Assembly (NCBI RefSeq): GCF_003086295.3
Contig: NC_092044.1
Coordinates: forward strand, 8,520,843-8,584,842
Direction: 5' to 3'
DNA from: Arachis hypogaea
Taxonomy: Eukaryota > Streptophyta > Magnoliopsida > Fabales > Fabaceae
Length of the DNA: 64,000 nt
Part shown: positions 10,695 to 26,812 of the stretch, one piece after another
Layout: the number at the start of each line of letters is the position of its first letter
How positions within the stretch are numbered: position 1 is the stretch's first letter
The notes under the pieces: model-generated
The model's input: only the letters and a program-made list of their open reading frames with translations
What the model was told of the DNA's origin: nothing
Databases searched by the model: none
Program-made: the position numbers and the translations under genes

Positions 10695-13600
10695 GGCTTA
10701 GTTTGGTAAAATTTTTATTTTTTAAAAAGTGTAGCATTTATGTTTGGTAAATTAAATTAAAAATCACTTTTAATAAACACATATAGCAACAATTACTTTT
10801 GGTTGTAAATCCCGGTTAAATTAGTAAATAATTAGTCAATAAATTAGTTTTTAATAAGGAGAATTAAAAATGTGAATATTATATCAAATTAGGATAGAGC
10901 TCATTGAAACGAGAATTTTGACACAAATTTTGAAAAAATCAGTTCAAAATTAAACCGAATGGACTGAATCGGTTGAACTAGGCCCAAACTGGGCTGTTGG
11001 TCCAACCGGACCAGCCCTTTTAAATGAGCCGAAAGCCCTTTCTTCCTCACTTCACCAGCAATCAGCGTGAAATGCTTCCAGGGAGGAGAAAACATTCACT
11101 AACCCTTACACCACTTTTCAATATCTCGTAACTTCTCCGTTCGAGCTCCAATCGCCGCACTGTTTGCGGCCACACGTTCACCGCGTTGAGCTCTACGTTT
11201 CTACCGGAACAATTTTACTGGTAACTTGTTTAATTACTTCCAGCCCTTTTTTTCCCCAATTTTTGAATTTTTAATGGGAATGTTGAATTTCTTTGATTTC
11301 TGATGTTTTAGAATCCAATTAGCTTGAGGGAAACATTCACTCTTGTTTATGTAAAGTTTGGGTAAGGTGAGGATACGATAATTCTATTTTATTTTCTTTG
11401 AATTTGAGCTTTGAGTATTAAATTGGATATATATATGTTATGAATGTGTATTAGGTTGTGAAAAAATAATTGGAGCTTGAAATTGTGAATATTGGAACTT
11501 GGAGGAAGCTGATTAGTTGAATTTTGAAGGGGCTGCCTTGGTTTTAAATAATTTGCTTTGGTCGTTGCGTGGAAATCGGCCAAGGTATGATTTAGGTTTC
11601 TTGCATTTAATATATAATGTTCTGTGAAAACTTAGGCTAGATGACCATAGGATAAGTTGGAATGCAGGTATATGTTTAATGTTTAGTAATTTATCGATGA
11701 ATATATTTGGTTGAAGTTTATTGGATAATTAGCTATTAATTTTAGATGGTGAATGTTGTTATGTTAATTTGGAGAGAATCATGGTTGAATGTTATTGTTG
11801 ATGAACATAGTTGGTTAGGTACTTGTTGATTAACTAATAATTTGGTGAATTATTGATTTGAGGTATTTTGTGTTAGAAGCCTAGGATTAGTGAACTATGA
11901 TCCTTAGTTGAATTTTGGTCGTTGAATTTGAATATTGTATGAGTATAATTGTTGATCTGAGGTAGATTTATTGTGGTGACTGTTATGATGATGAGGAAGG
12001 GTATGTTGAATTGAAAAGAAAGCAGGTTTGGATCCGAAAAGGGTGGCAAAGTCCGAGTTTTAGAGGAGATGCTGCCGAAATTTTATAAAAAATTAGAGAT
12101 TTTGTTTATATGATTATTTAAAAAGATTTAGATTCAAGGGTTATATGATTTGATTTAGAGTTATTAAGAAAATGATCATGTTTTAAGTTTGATTTATTTA
12201 GAAAAGAATAAATTATGTTTTGAATTGGAACTATTGATGGACGGAATGGGAGGCGTGATAATGAAGGATAAGGATTGAATATGATTGACGTATAATAATG
12301 AATGAGATGCGATTGAGAATGATGTGGATGTTGATGAATTATAATTAAATTATTTATATGGCTTATGAATTTGAATAATCCGAGATACGAGATTCCCTGA
12401 ATCAAATGTCGTGGCTTGCCACCACGTGTACCAGGCTGAAAACTTGATACTCTGTTGACCCTACGACGTAAGTGTGACCGGACACTATATAAATTCCCGG
12501 GAATGTTACTCCCATTGAGCAATATTGATTATTTGAGAAAAAGCTATGCATAGACTCTTGGGGATGCACGTCAGGGGACAGTCTAAGGACAATTCAGACT
12601 TGTCAGGTTGGCTGGATAACCGACAGATGAGCCTTATCAGCCATAAGACAGGCATGCATCATATGCATATTACTTGAATTACTTGCTTGTGTATTAACTG
12701 GGTGTGCTTAAATGTACTTGCCATGTTAAATGTATATTTGTTATCTGTAGTACTTGTAACCTTCTTGTGCTTGCCTTTGTCTGTTTAGTTGTCTGTGAAA
12801 ATACATGATGGAGTTGGAGGTAAGGAGGAATGGCAGAATGGGATTTAGATTTAAGGTTAAGTTAAGTTAGGTTTAAATATCCTTAGTAAACCACCTTTTA
12901 TGGCTTTTGTTTAATACTTTAAGCTCTATAATCTGAGTGTCGGCGTTCTAGGATTGCCTCTGGCATTCCCAGGACCTTATATATTATGTGTGTGGCACCT
13001 TTGTCATACTGAGAACCCCCGGTTCTCATTCCATACTATGTTGTTGTTTTTCAGATGCAAGTCGAGAGGCATCTCGTTAGGCGTCTGGACCCTTGAAGCA
13101 GAGTGGTTACAGGATTATTTTGTTATGCTATGATGTGTATATATGTACTTGATTTTCTCTCCGCATAACTTGTTCTTTTGATCCTCCTAGATGTTTATGG
13201 AGAGGCAGGATTGTGTATATGTACTTTTGGGTTTTGGATATGTATGTATATATATATATGTAAATATTCTCCGGCCAGTCTTGACTTCGCAGGCTGAGTA
13301 GGAGCTTGTTATTTTGTATCTTTGGCACTCTATTCCTACTTCTGTTATCATATGTTTAATAGTTATGGTTTCCTTAGCACGCAGGTTAACCCGTTCCTTG
13401 AGCGTTGCGCTTTTATTTTGCGATTTTGTTTCCTCTTTTCTTCAAGGCTCCTACCATATTATAACTCTTCTGCTATTATATGTACTCATTTTATTTTAGA
13501 GGTCGTAATACCACACCACCTCTGTTTTACGGCTTAAGCGTAAAGCTTAGTGTGGTAGGGTGTCACATTGGTAACGTAGCTTTTGAAATTTAAAAATACT

Positions 13601-13820
13601 ATAAAGGACATAAATTTAAGCGTTAAATTTGAAAATTAGTTAATATATGAGATTATATTAGACTTTTAAATTTTGAAAAGCTCCACCTTAGTTGCTTTTA
13701 AAAGTACCACGATCTTTTAAAATCTACAAGCACAAGCACATAATTTTTTTATTTAGTACACATAAAATGAGGAGTTTACAAGCACAAGCATCTCTTCGAA
13801 AAGTTTTGCCAAATCAAGCC
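10695..13820. mobile_element. Tourist/PIF-Harbinger-like MITE split by an LTR
   Basis: Left terminus GGCTTAGTTTGGTAAAA and inverted right terminus GGCTTGATTTGGCAAAA are flanked by TTA on both sides (10692–10694 and 13821–13823). The trinucleotide TTA/TAA target and a GGCTT-GTTTGGT-type end are hallmarks of Tourist-like MITEs. Removing the solo LTR and one TSD copy leaves an element of about 0.36 kb. Confidence 0.65.
10804..13567. mobile_element. Solo LTR, 2,764 bp, gypsy-like
   Basis: Begins TGTAAATCCCGG and ends GGGTGTCACA, so it has TG...CA ends, and is flanked by an exact 5-bp repeat TTGGT (10799–10803 and 13568–13572). There is no internal retroviral coding region or second LTR, so it is a solo LTR left by recombination. 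Motifs such as a GGATGCACGTCAGGGGACAG stretch near 12565 and repeated lines of GC-richer DNA near 12400–13100 look like a Ty3/gypsy LTR of the chromovirus kind, which often begin TGTAAgacccc. Open frames inside it are not supported as genes. Confidence 0.85.
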
Positions 13821-14544
13821 TTAGTATTGTTTGAAGTGAGGGGAGAACTACTATTTAATATAAAATTTTTCACATAAACAATTGGAAATATTTGTGCAAA
13901 TGCTTATGAAGGCAGCATTTTGGAATTTGCAGCCAATGCAAACTAAGTTATTTGTGAAGTCAAATTTACAAGTTTTGGTCAATTACAAGGTTAACGTGGA
14001 TCATTTATAAAATTCCAATGTGAACTTCTAATACTTTGCAATACTTGAAGAAATTTTTTTTTGGCAATTCTAAGTGTTATGTTCACGTTTCTTAAAATGT
14101 TTTGGAATTTATTGGTTATAATGTTGTATAAAATAAGATTACAGTTGAAGTTGTTAATGTTACCACAGTTAGCAATCATACCTAAAAAGTATATTCTTTT
14201 AGCTTAGGAATATTTTTCTAAGTTTATTTTGAAAAAAAATAAAACTATTTGAAAGGATTGTTTTGAAATTTTTTAAATTTTTTCAAGGACTATTTTAAAA
14301 ATTTTTAAACTCTTTGGGAACTTATTTGTACTTCACTCTAAAGATTGATTTGTCTAGTTCAAATACGTGGATATTTAATGGCCATGTGTTCAAGTTAACA
14401 TTTCATGTCAACAATCACCGTTAGTGACTAACAAAGAGGAACTGTATTATCTAATTTTGGAGACTATTTTGTATATTTTAAAACTTAAGGGACTAAAGTG
14501 TTCAATTTTATAAACCTTATGGACTTATTTGGATAATTACCATG

Positions 14545-14960
14545 ATTCTGAAAATTGAATTGGACCAGCCAGTCGAACTGGTCCAATAAAAACCGATAGC
14601 TTTTGTGGTTCGATTCATCAAGAGAAGCTACCATTTTCAAAAACCGTGTGAAGACTGCTGAATAGGTTGGTCAGACCGAACTGAAACGTGACCAATTTAC
14701 ATGAAATGGCAATGTTCGAAAAATCAGAACCCGTTTCTTTCCTTGCTCCTCGAGTGCCTTTCTTCTTTTCTTTCCTTTAGGAATCAGAACCTTTCACTGC
14801 CCTCAGCCAAAAAAACCCTTGCCATCTAGTCTTTGCCATCGCTGTAAGGAGTGTGACACTACGGTTGTCCATCACAGATAGGAGCTTCCCTCTTCATCCT
14901 ATCGGCGTGCTCTAAGTACCCATGTTTGCTCTTACCGATCATAGCTTCTTCCTCGAATTC
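14545..14960. other. Repeat-derived intergenic DNA
   Basis: Contains patches like ggaccagcc-gtcgaactggtcc that resemble LTR sequence of plant gypsy elements, but no boundary pair was found. No gene is seen. Confidence 0.4.
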
Positions 14961-16310
<1,350 letters not shown>

Positions 16311-17560
16311 GCTTGATTTGAGTGTATGAATTTAGTGTGATTATGTTTGGATTTGGTAACTATTGCATCTTTATTTGAATTTTTTTGTTTTTGTAAAATT
16401 TTATTTATTTTGGATCAAACCATATTTATAAATAAATATTAAAAATACAGACCTAAATTTTATAAATTACAAGATTTATAGAAAAAAGTCTTTTTTATAT
16501 GTATGAGAAAAAAAAGTCTTCTTCTAAAATGTTCACAAGAAATACATAAAAAAATTCTATAGTAATTAAATACATTTTTTGGAATAATAATGAACAAATT
16601 TTATTTTAAAATACTAATTAAATTAAACAATTATTTAAAATAACTATCAAAATTTATTAGAAATATAAAAAGAGTAATAATTTGGTTAAAAAAATTGAGA
16701 AAGTAATATATATTTAGAAAAACAATATGGTTACGGTTTAAAAGGTTAAAAATTTTCATAAATAATAGTTCTAGTAAATAATATAAAATTTGTGATATAC
16801 GTAAATATAATTTTTAATTAATATATATTATTTGAATATTAATTTAAATTTAAATTTATCTATTTTAAATATTAAACAGTATTTTATATTGTATTTTGAT
16901 TTTTAAGTTGATAAATGAATAATTAATTATTTTTAATTTATTATGTGTTAATTTTTAATTATAAGATGAATTTGATTATTTCACGTATTAAGTATTAAGT
17001 ATTGAATTTTTTTTTGTGACTATATCAAGTATTGAATTTGATTATATTTACGTATATTGTAAATTTTATATTATTTACTATAATTATTATTTATGAAAAT
17101 GTTTTAATCTTTTAAACCGTAATTATTATCCAAAATAAATAGAATTCACAAAAAAAAAAATCCAATATCATTTTTGTAGTTACTAATTAAATAAATATTT
17201 ATTATATTTAGTTACTAATTTTTTTTACGTGTTTCAAAGAGTAGCAAAAAAAAAAAAAAACAAAAAAATTCTACAACTTATTAAAATAATAGTAGATATT
17301 ATCTTTTAAGTTTTTTCTCTCTAGATATTTAGTAATTTTTTTCTATTGACAATAAATATATATAGACATAGAAAATTTTCTCCTTCTACATTATAGAATT
17401 TACCTAATTAAAATAGTTTGATAATCCGTCCAAGTTTCAAAATCTTGGTAATTACTAATTATTCAATAAAAAATAAAAATGTTAGAGTGACAAATAAAGA
17501 AGTATGAAAAGAAAAAAAAATTGGATTATTTTTTTGCTTTTTTGTTGAGCCAGAGAGCCC
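16311..17560. other. AT-rich intergenic DNA upstream of eS6
   Basis: No gene. It contains one foldback repeat (16729–17132), reported separately, and several poly-A/poly-T runs. Confidence 0.6.
16729..17132. repeat. AT-rich foldback MITE
   Basis: About 85 bp at the left (16731–16815, ttacggtttaaaag onward) recurs inverted at 17042–17128. Inner landmarks aaataatataaaattt and atacgtaaatataat match in both arms. The interior of about 220 bp is AT-rich. No target duplication could be fixed. It ends about 0.6 kb before the eS6 start codon. Confidence 0.7.
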
Positions 17561-17567
17561 AGTTGAA

Positions 17568-17629
17568 GGGCCCAAATCCAAGTTTATGCTTCGTAAGTGA
17601 GTGACAGTGAGTAATGTGTAAAACCCTAA
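17568..17629 (+). promoter_or_regulatory. eS6 promoter: site II element and telo-box
   Basis: GGGCCCA at 17568–17574 (TGGGCCC on the other strand) is a site II motif. AAACCCTAA at 17621–17629 is a telo-box. This pair is known from promoters of plant ribosomal protein genes, where it drives expression in dividing cells. A second AAACCCTAA lies in intron 1 at 17740–17748. No clear TATA box was found in the expected spot. Confidence 0.7.
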
Positions 17630-17721
17630 CTTCGTCTTCTCTTGGTTCGCACGTCCCAAGTTTTTGAAGCTCCTCGAAATTTCATCTTCCGCAGCGATAG
17701 CAGCAAGACGAGGTTGCCAAT

Positions 17722-20497
<2,776 letters not shown>

Positions 20498-21033
20498 GTT
20501 ACTTTAAGAGAGATATGGTGAAGCTTGATTTTCATCCTAGTTTTGGTAGTGTCATTCCATGATGGCTGCTTCATGCTAAACACTTGTGTATTTGCTATTT
20601 GAATACATTGAGTATGTTGATTTATTAATATTGTATTCGACACTAGAACGGATTGGAAGTATTTTACCTGCTTGAATTTTATAGCAATTTTATACATTCT
20701 AGGCTCTAGCTTGTGGTTTAGAGATAAATTAGTTTAGAAAAATCCAAAGCAACCAACACCTCATGAGAATCAACACTATACTACATGGATATAAGTGTAG
20801 AATTGGATAAACAGCAAAAAAGTTACAAAACTTTATTAAATTTATAGAGAATATATGAATTCTACATAATTTTTTTATTATTATCATAAAAAAAGATTGT
20901 CTTAGTTAAAAGGTATGTGTATACTACCGTCACCTTTATTCCATAACCAAATTAGGAAAATGCTTTAACAAATACCATCCCTTTCTTGTAAAAGCCCTAA
21001 CCTTGCCTGCAGTTCCAAAATTTCCGCCACAAG
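20498..21033. other. eS6 3' region and pre-insertion DNA
   Basis: The first 150–200 bp after the stop are the likely 3' UTR. The remainder is unremarkable until the retrotransposon target site GTAAC at 21034–21038. Joining this to 30600 onward gives the pre-insertion sequence; no gene is evident across the junction. Confidence 0.5.
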
Positions 21034-21038
21034 GTAAC

Positions 21039-21566
21039 TGTTCATACCCTGGCCCAATGATAAGGACCCAGGTCCAAATAAAAGGCCTAATCCGAAGAAC
21101 TGAGCCTTGCTAAGCACCGACCTTCATGCTAAGAAGTCGGTGTTAACTACGACTTACTCTAAAGAAGTCGGACATGAGATTAGCTGGCAGATAAACACTC
21201 ATTCAAATGAGTAATCGCCCCTAAAATCTCTCTAACCGCTTCATCAAGCCATATCTTAACCTCCCTAAGATAGAGGGACGGTTAACACCCAAAAGATACG
21301 GCACTACTCCAACGGTGGTTATTGGCTTACCACTATAAATACACTGACACCCCTCAGGTATTTCTAAGCCCAATACTCTCTAGACTTGCTCACACCCTTG
21401 CTAACTTAGGCATCGGAGTGTCTTTGCAGGTACCACCCCCATCTCCTCGCACAAACAAGTCGGACGGAGCCTCCCGAGTTGCAGATCCATTCGGAATCCT
21501 CCTTCTTCACACATTTGGGCCACCAACTCCATCCAACCCATCAATCTCCGGTTACCCACCGTAACA
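21039..21566 (+). repeat. 5' LTR of the Tat element
   Basis: TG...CA ends (TGTTCATACC ... CCGTAACA). A TATAAATA box at 21334–21341 is the likely transcription start signal. Repeated AAGTCGG words occur through the U3 part. Confidence 0.93.
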
Positions 21567-21567
21567 T

Positions 21568-21585
21568 TGGCGCCGTTGCCGGGGA
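21568..21585 (+). promoter_or_regulatory. Primer binding site, tRNA-Asp type
   Basis: TGGCGCCGTTGCCGGGGA begins one base after the 5' LTR. This motif is the widely used plant gypsy primer site complementary to the 3' end of tRNA-Asp; it starts minus-strand DNA synthesis. Confidence 0.9.
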
Positions 21586-21604
21586 CCCGAGAGATCATCC
21601 ATCG

Positions 21605-22821
21605 ATGGCGGACAGATCCCACGAAGAAGGCCATGTGGAGACAGATTCTGAACAAGAGAATATGGACACAGGCAATAACGATGTGGATTTCACCCTCCAC
21701 CAGGAAATCGATAATCAACACAGGGAAGGCACCTCCGGAGTAAAAAACCCAAAGGTAAACTCCTCAGAAGGGCGCGAGTCAGAAAATGAAGGACCACCCC
21801 ATGTAACTGAACTCATGGGATTAATCCACAGCCGCCTGAGCAATTAGAGCAGGAGCGAGAGCGGCAAAAGGAAACTGAAAAGAGCCTAAAAGAGGAGATG
21901 GAACGACGAAAAGAGTTAGAAAGAAAACTCTTAAAGTTGGAATCCTCCCTCAAAGGTCGCAACTCCCGTGACGAACAAGAAGAGCCACCCTTAGGTGGGG
22001 AGGATCCCTTTAGCGAGGACATAATGAGGGCTAAAGTTCCGAGGAACTTCAAAAGCCCCGATATGGACCTCTACGACGGAACCACGGATCCAAAGCATCA
22101 TCTGAGCAACTTCAAAAGTCGGATGTACCTAGCCGATGCTTCCGACGCTACGCGATGCAAGGCCTTCCCGACTACTCTATCGAAAGCAGCGATGAAGTGG
22201 TTCGATAGCCTCCCCCCGAGGTCGGTTACTAGCTTTGAAGACCTCTCAAGGAAGTTTTTGATGAGATTCTCAATCCAGAAAGACAAAGTGAAACATGCAC
22301 CGAGCCTCCTGGGAATAAAACAGGAGGTCGGAGAATCTTTACGAGCCTATATGGAGAGGTTCAACAAAGCATGTTTGGAAATTCAGGACCTGCCCACAGA
22401 GGCAGTCATAATGGGATTAGTCAATGGGTTTAGAGAAGGTCCCTTCTCGCAGTCCATATCTAAAAGACATCCCGTTTCTCTAAGTGATGTACAGGAAAGA
22501 GCTGAAAAGTACATCAATATGGAAGAAAATGCCAAGTTGAGAGACCTGAGCTGGCGACCTGGGCCCCCTCCCTCAACAAAAGAGAGGGAGCGGGAAACCA
22601 AGAAAAAGGAAGAACTCAGTCTCGAAAGGCCAAGAAAATACCACTCTTATACTCCTCTGAAAGTTTCTATAGTGGATGTATACAGAGAGATTTGCAAACT
22701 GAGAGACTGCCACCCCCCAGACCAATTAAAAATAAAAAAGGGGGGAGCCGCAGCGATTACTGCGAGTACCATAAAATATATGGTCACTCCACAAACGACT
22801 GTTACGATCTCAAAAATGTGA
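21605..22821 (+). pseudogene. Tat element gag, frameshifted
   Basis: A reading frame starts at ATG 21605 (MADRSHEEGH) and runs to a stop at 21847. Coding similarity then continues in another frame from about 21830 (EQLEQERERQKE onward), which implies a one-base indel near 21830. The second part has the gag core: KAFPTTLSKAAMKWFDSLPP, then FEDLSRKFLMRF and VGESLRAYMERF. Another frameshift near 22690–22745 moves coding into the next segment. Gag normally forms the virus-like particle. Confidence 0.88.
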
Positions 22822-23564
22822 TAGAAACGCTGGCCAGAGAAGGTCGGCTCGATAGATATCTCATAGAAAGGTCGGACGGTCATGGAAAGAGAAAGCGAGA
22901 CGAAATGGATAGAAGAGACCCACCACCGCAGACACCAGAGAGACATATCCATATGATCTCAGGAGGGTTCGCGGGAGGGGGACTTACCAAATCCTCTCGC
23001 AAAAGACATCTCAAAAGAGTCTATCAGGTCGGGGAAGAGTCACCCGACCTTCCTACCATTTCATTCACAAAAGAAGATGGGCAAGGAATAATCCCTGGAC
23101 ACGACGATCCAGTGGTAATAACTATGATCCTAGCAAATGCCCATCTCCACAGAACCCTAGTAGACCAAGGAAGCTCGGCGGACATTCTTTTCAAGCCTGC
23201 TTTCGACAAGCTAGGGTTAGATGAGAAAGAGTTAAGAGTCTATCCCGACACCCTATACGGATTAGGGGACACGCCAATAAAACCACTAGGATTTTTGCCC
23301 CTTCACACCACTTTTGGAAAGGGGGAAAAATCAAAGACTCTGAGCATAGACTTCATAGTCATTGACGTGGGGTCAGCGTATAATGCTTTAATCGGCAGAG
23401 GTACCCTTAATCGGCTCGGAGCAGTGGTATCCACTCCCCACCTCTGCATGAAATTCCCGACCTCAGCGGGGATAGCAACGGTAAGGGGAGACCAAAAATT
23501 GGCGAGGAAATGCTACAATGAAAGCCTAAATCTGAGAGGAAAGGTAGAGAAGTTCACACAATAG
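22692..23564 (+). pseudogene. Tat element gag C-terminus and aspartic protease
   Basis: The frame begins with a zinc-knuckle-like segment, YCEYHKIYGHSTNDC. It then has the retroviral-type protease: LVDQGSSADILF contains the D-x-G active-site motif (DQG, a variant I recall from plant Tat proteins), followed by YNALIGRGTLN, the expected flap-distal motif. The frame ends at TAG 23562–23564. The pol frame is entered by a one-base shift just before (about 23535–23555), so protease and pol are no longer fused in this copy. Confidence 0.85.
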
Positions 23565-26500
23565 AGCTCGGTGGCGCAAGGGCCAGAGAAGAACTGCGAC
23601 CACAACCGGGAGGAAAAACCGAGGAAGTACAGGTCGGCAAAGAGGAAGGAAAAAATACTCATGTAGGAGCCAACTTAGGGGAAACCCTAAAACAAGAATT
23701 GACCAAGCTCCTAAGAGATAATTCTGACCTCTTCGCCTGGAAGGCCTCTGACATGCCTGGGATAGACCCGGAGCTCATGTCCCACAAGCTTTCGGTTTAT
23801 CCAGGATCCCGACCTGTACAACAAAGAAGACGCAAGCTCGGCCCAGAGCGAGCCCTAATAGTAGAAGAGCAAGTACAGGCGCTCCTGGAAGCTGGCTTTA
23901 TCAGAGAAGTCAAGTACCCAACATGGCTAGCCAATGTAGTGCTAGTCAAAAAACAGAATGGCAAATGGAGAATGTGTGTCGACTATACCGACTTAAATAA
24001 GGCATGTCCCAATGACCCTTATCCCCTACCAAGTATTGATACCCTAGTGGATTCCAGCTCGGGGTACCAATACCTATCGTTCATGGACGCCTACTCGGGA
24101 TATAATCAAATCCCGATGTATGAGCCAGACCAGGAGAAAACATTATTCATCACACCCAGAGCTAATTTCTGCTACGTGGTCATGCCATTCAGATTGAAGA
24201 ATGCAGGAGCCACATATCAAAGGTTGATGAATAAAGTGTTTTCCCCTCACCTAGGGACCCTAATGGAAGTATACGTCGACGACATGCTGGTAAAAACCAA
24301 GAAGGAAGTCGACCTCCTGTCAGACCTCTCGCAAGTCTTTGATACCATAAGGTTGCACGGGATGAGATTAAATCCTGCAAAGTGTGCCTTCGCGGTAGAG
24401 GCAGGGAAGTTTCTAGGGTTTATGCTAACACAAAGAGGGATTGAAGCCAATGCCGATAAGTGTAGAGCCATCCTAGAAATGAAAAGTCCGACTTGTTTGA
24501 GAGAAGTCCAGCAGCTCAATGGCCGACTTGCAGCCCTCTCCAGATTTTTGGCAGGATCGGCACTAAAGTCCCTTCCTCTGTTCTCCTTATTGAGAAAGGG
24601 ACGCCAGTTTGAATGGACTACGGAATGCGAGGAGGCGTTCCAAGAGTTCAAAAAGTTTCTAAGCCAACCTCCTATTTTGACTCGACCAGTATCTGGAAAA
24701 GACCTCGTCCTGTACTTATTCGTAGCGGACAAAGCTGTTTCATCAGCCCTAATCAAAGAAGACGAGGTCGGACAACACCCAGTATACTTCATCAGTAAAG
24801 TCCTACAGGGCCCTGAGTTAAGGTACCGCAAACTAGAGAAGTTTGCATACTCCTTAGTAATAGCCTCACGAAGGCTATGACCTTACTTTCAGGCCCACAC
24901 AATAAGAGTTCGTACGAACCAACCCATGAAGCAAATCCTCCAAAAAATGGATGTTGCAGGAATAATGGTTCAATGGGCAATAGAACTCTCCGAGTTCGAC
25001 TTAAGATACGAAACTCGGACAGCAATTAAAGCACAGTGCCTCGCCGACTTCGTTGCAGAATACGCATGGGATCAAGAGGAAAAACCGACTACATGGGAAC
25101 TCTATGTAGACGGATCCTCCAATAAAACAGGAAGCGGCGCAGACATAATATTAGTAGATGAAAGAGGGACTCAGATAGAGGTTTCCCTAAAATTTGAATT
25201 TCCAGCTTCAAATAATCAGGCAGAATATGAAGCCTTGATTGCTGGACTAAAACTAGCAGAAGAAGTCGGCGCTACAAAGGTGATGATATACAGCGAATCA
25301 CAAGTGGTGACCTTCCAGATAAATGGAGAGTATCAGGCAAAGGACCCAAATATGAAGAAGTACTTGGGAAAAACTTTGGAATACCTTGGGCGTTTTGAAG
25401 AAACCGGGGTCAAACACATAACTCGGGATCTAAACAGCAGAGCAGATGCCTTGTCCAAGTTAGCAAGTACCAAACCAGGAGGGAACAACAGAAGCCTGAT
25501 CCAAGAAACCCTTCAGGAACCCTCAGTAATAAAAGACAAACAAGAAGTACTTGAGGTAGTCGGTTTAAACCTCGGATGGATGAACCCCTTAGTTGAATAC
25601 ATGAAATTCGACATCCTCCCTAAAGAGGAGAAAGAAGCTAAAAAGATCCGAAGGGAAGCACAACACTACACCTTGGTGAGAAATATCCTCTACAGAAGGG
25701 GGATATCAACACCATTGTTAAAGTGTGTACCGACCTCAAGAACCGCCGAGGTACTGGAGGAAGTACATAGTGGGATCTGCGGAAATCATCTCAGAGCAAG
25801 GTCACTAGCCAGAAAAATAATCCGAGCTAGATTCTACTGGCCGACCTTACAAAAAGATGCCACAGAATTTGTGAAAAAGTGTCAACCATGTCAGATGCAT
25901 GCAAATTTCCACGTGGCTCCACCAGAAGAGCTCATCAGTATCACTTCTCCATGGCCTTTTACAAAATGGGGAATGGATTTGTTAGGTCCTTTTCCCCAAG
26001 CGCCAGGACAAGTCAAATACCTGATCGTGGGAATAGATTACTTCACAAAGTGGATAGAAGCAGAACCATTGGCCACCATCACCGCTCAAAGAAGTCGCAG
26101 GTTCCTCTACAAAAATATCATCACGAGATATGGGATACCTTATTCCATTACTACAGATAATGGAACCCAATTCACCGACGCTACCTTCAAAAGATTAGTA
26201 GCCAGTATGAAAATCAAACATCAGTTCACCTCGGTAGAGCACCCACAAGCCAATGGGCAAGCCGAGGCAGCCAACAAAGTCATACTGGCAGGGCTAAAAA
26301 AGAGATTGCAGGAAGCAAAAGGAGCTTGGGCTGAAGAGCTCCCTCAGGTGCTATGGGCTTATAGGACAACCCCCCAATCCGCCACGGGAGAAACACCTTT
26401 CCGACTAGTCTATGGCGTAGAAGCCATGATACCAATAGAAATCAATGAGCAAAGCCCAAGGGTAATTCTCCATGACGAGGTCGGAAATGTACGGGGACAC

Positions 26501-26812
26501 AAAGAGGAGCTCGACTTGCTCCCCGAAGTCCGAGAAGATGCCCAAATAAGAGAAGCAGCATTGAAACAAAGGATGACTACAAGGTACAACAAAAAAGTCA
26601 TTCGAAGAACATTTGCCCCGGATGACTTGGTCTTAATCAGAAACGACATTGGAGTCAACAAATCAGGAGAAGGAAAGCTCGCCGCAAATTGGAAGGGACC
26701 ATACAAAGTCAATGAAGTTTTAGGAAAAGGTTATTATAAAGTAACCGACTTGAACGGCACCGAGTTACCAAGGTCGTGGCATGCTTGTAATATGAAAAGG
26801 TACTACAGTTAA
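23565..26812 (+). pseudogene. Tat element pol: RT, RNase H (two), integrase
   Basis: One frame runs from about 23565 to TAA 26810–26812, broken only by TGA at 24878–24880, where AGG-CTA-TGA-CCT suggests a CGA to TGA (C to T) change. Domains in order: RT with WRMCVDYTDLNKACP and catalytic VYVDDMLV (about 24268–24290); a degenerate first RNase H around VADKAVSSALI; a second RNase H with LYVDGSSNKTGSGA (about 25100) and NNQAEYEAL; integrase with an HHCC zinc finger (HSGICGNHLRA...CQPCQ) and the DDE core (MDLLGPF, TTDNGTQF, HPQANGQAEAANK). The translation ends CNMKRYYS. Two RNase H domains are known from the Tat lineage. Confidence 0.92.

Larger units (their letters stand above)
10143..14543. mobile_element. 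Old TIR element (outermost of a nest)
   Basis: The left end (about 10143–10440) and the inverted right end (about 14280–14543) align over some 250–300 bp. Shared landmarks are agataatacagt, cactaa-ggt-att-ttgacat-aaa and aaaatacaaaatag-type runs. No clear TSD was found, so the outer limits are approximate. Length and TIR style suggest a Mutator-like element, without certainty. Without the MITE and solo LTR inside it would be about 1.3 kb. No transposase frame is visible. Confidence 0.6.

Noticed and set aside
12118..12522. 134-codon minus-strand frame
   Set aside because: Lies inside the solo LTR, no family resemblance, and reads against the LTR's own direction.
21322..21564. 80-codon frame, repeated at 30350–30592
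   Set aside because: It lies wholly within both LTRs; it is open because the region is short and GC-richer, and it ends at the LTR terminus.
23155..23190. DQG in the protease as a lost active site
   Set aside because: The D-x-G pattern is kept and VDQGSSAD-type motifs are, to my recollection, normal in plant Tat proteases.
24247..24831. 194-codon minus-strand frame within pol
   Set aside because: A shadow of the reverse transcriptase frame; no independent similarity.
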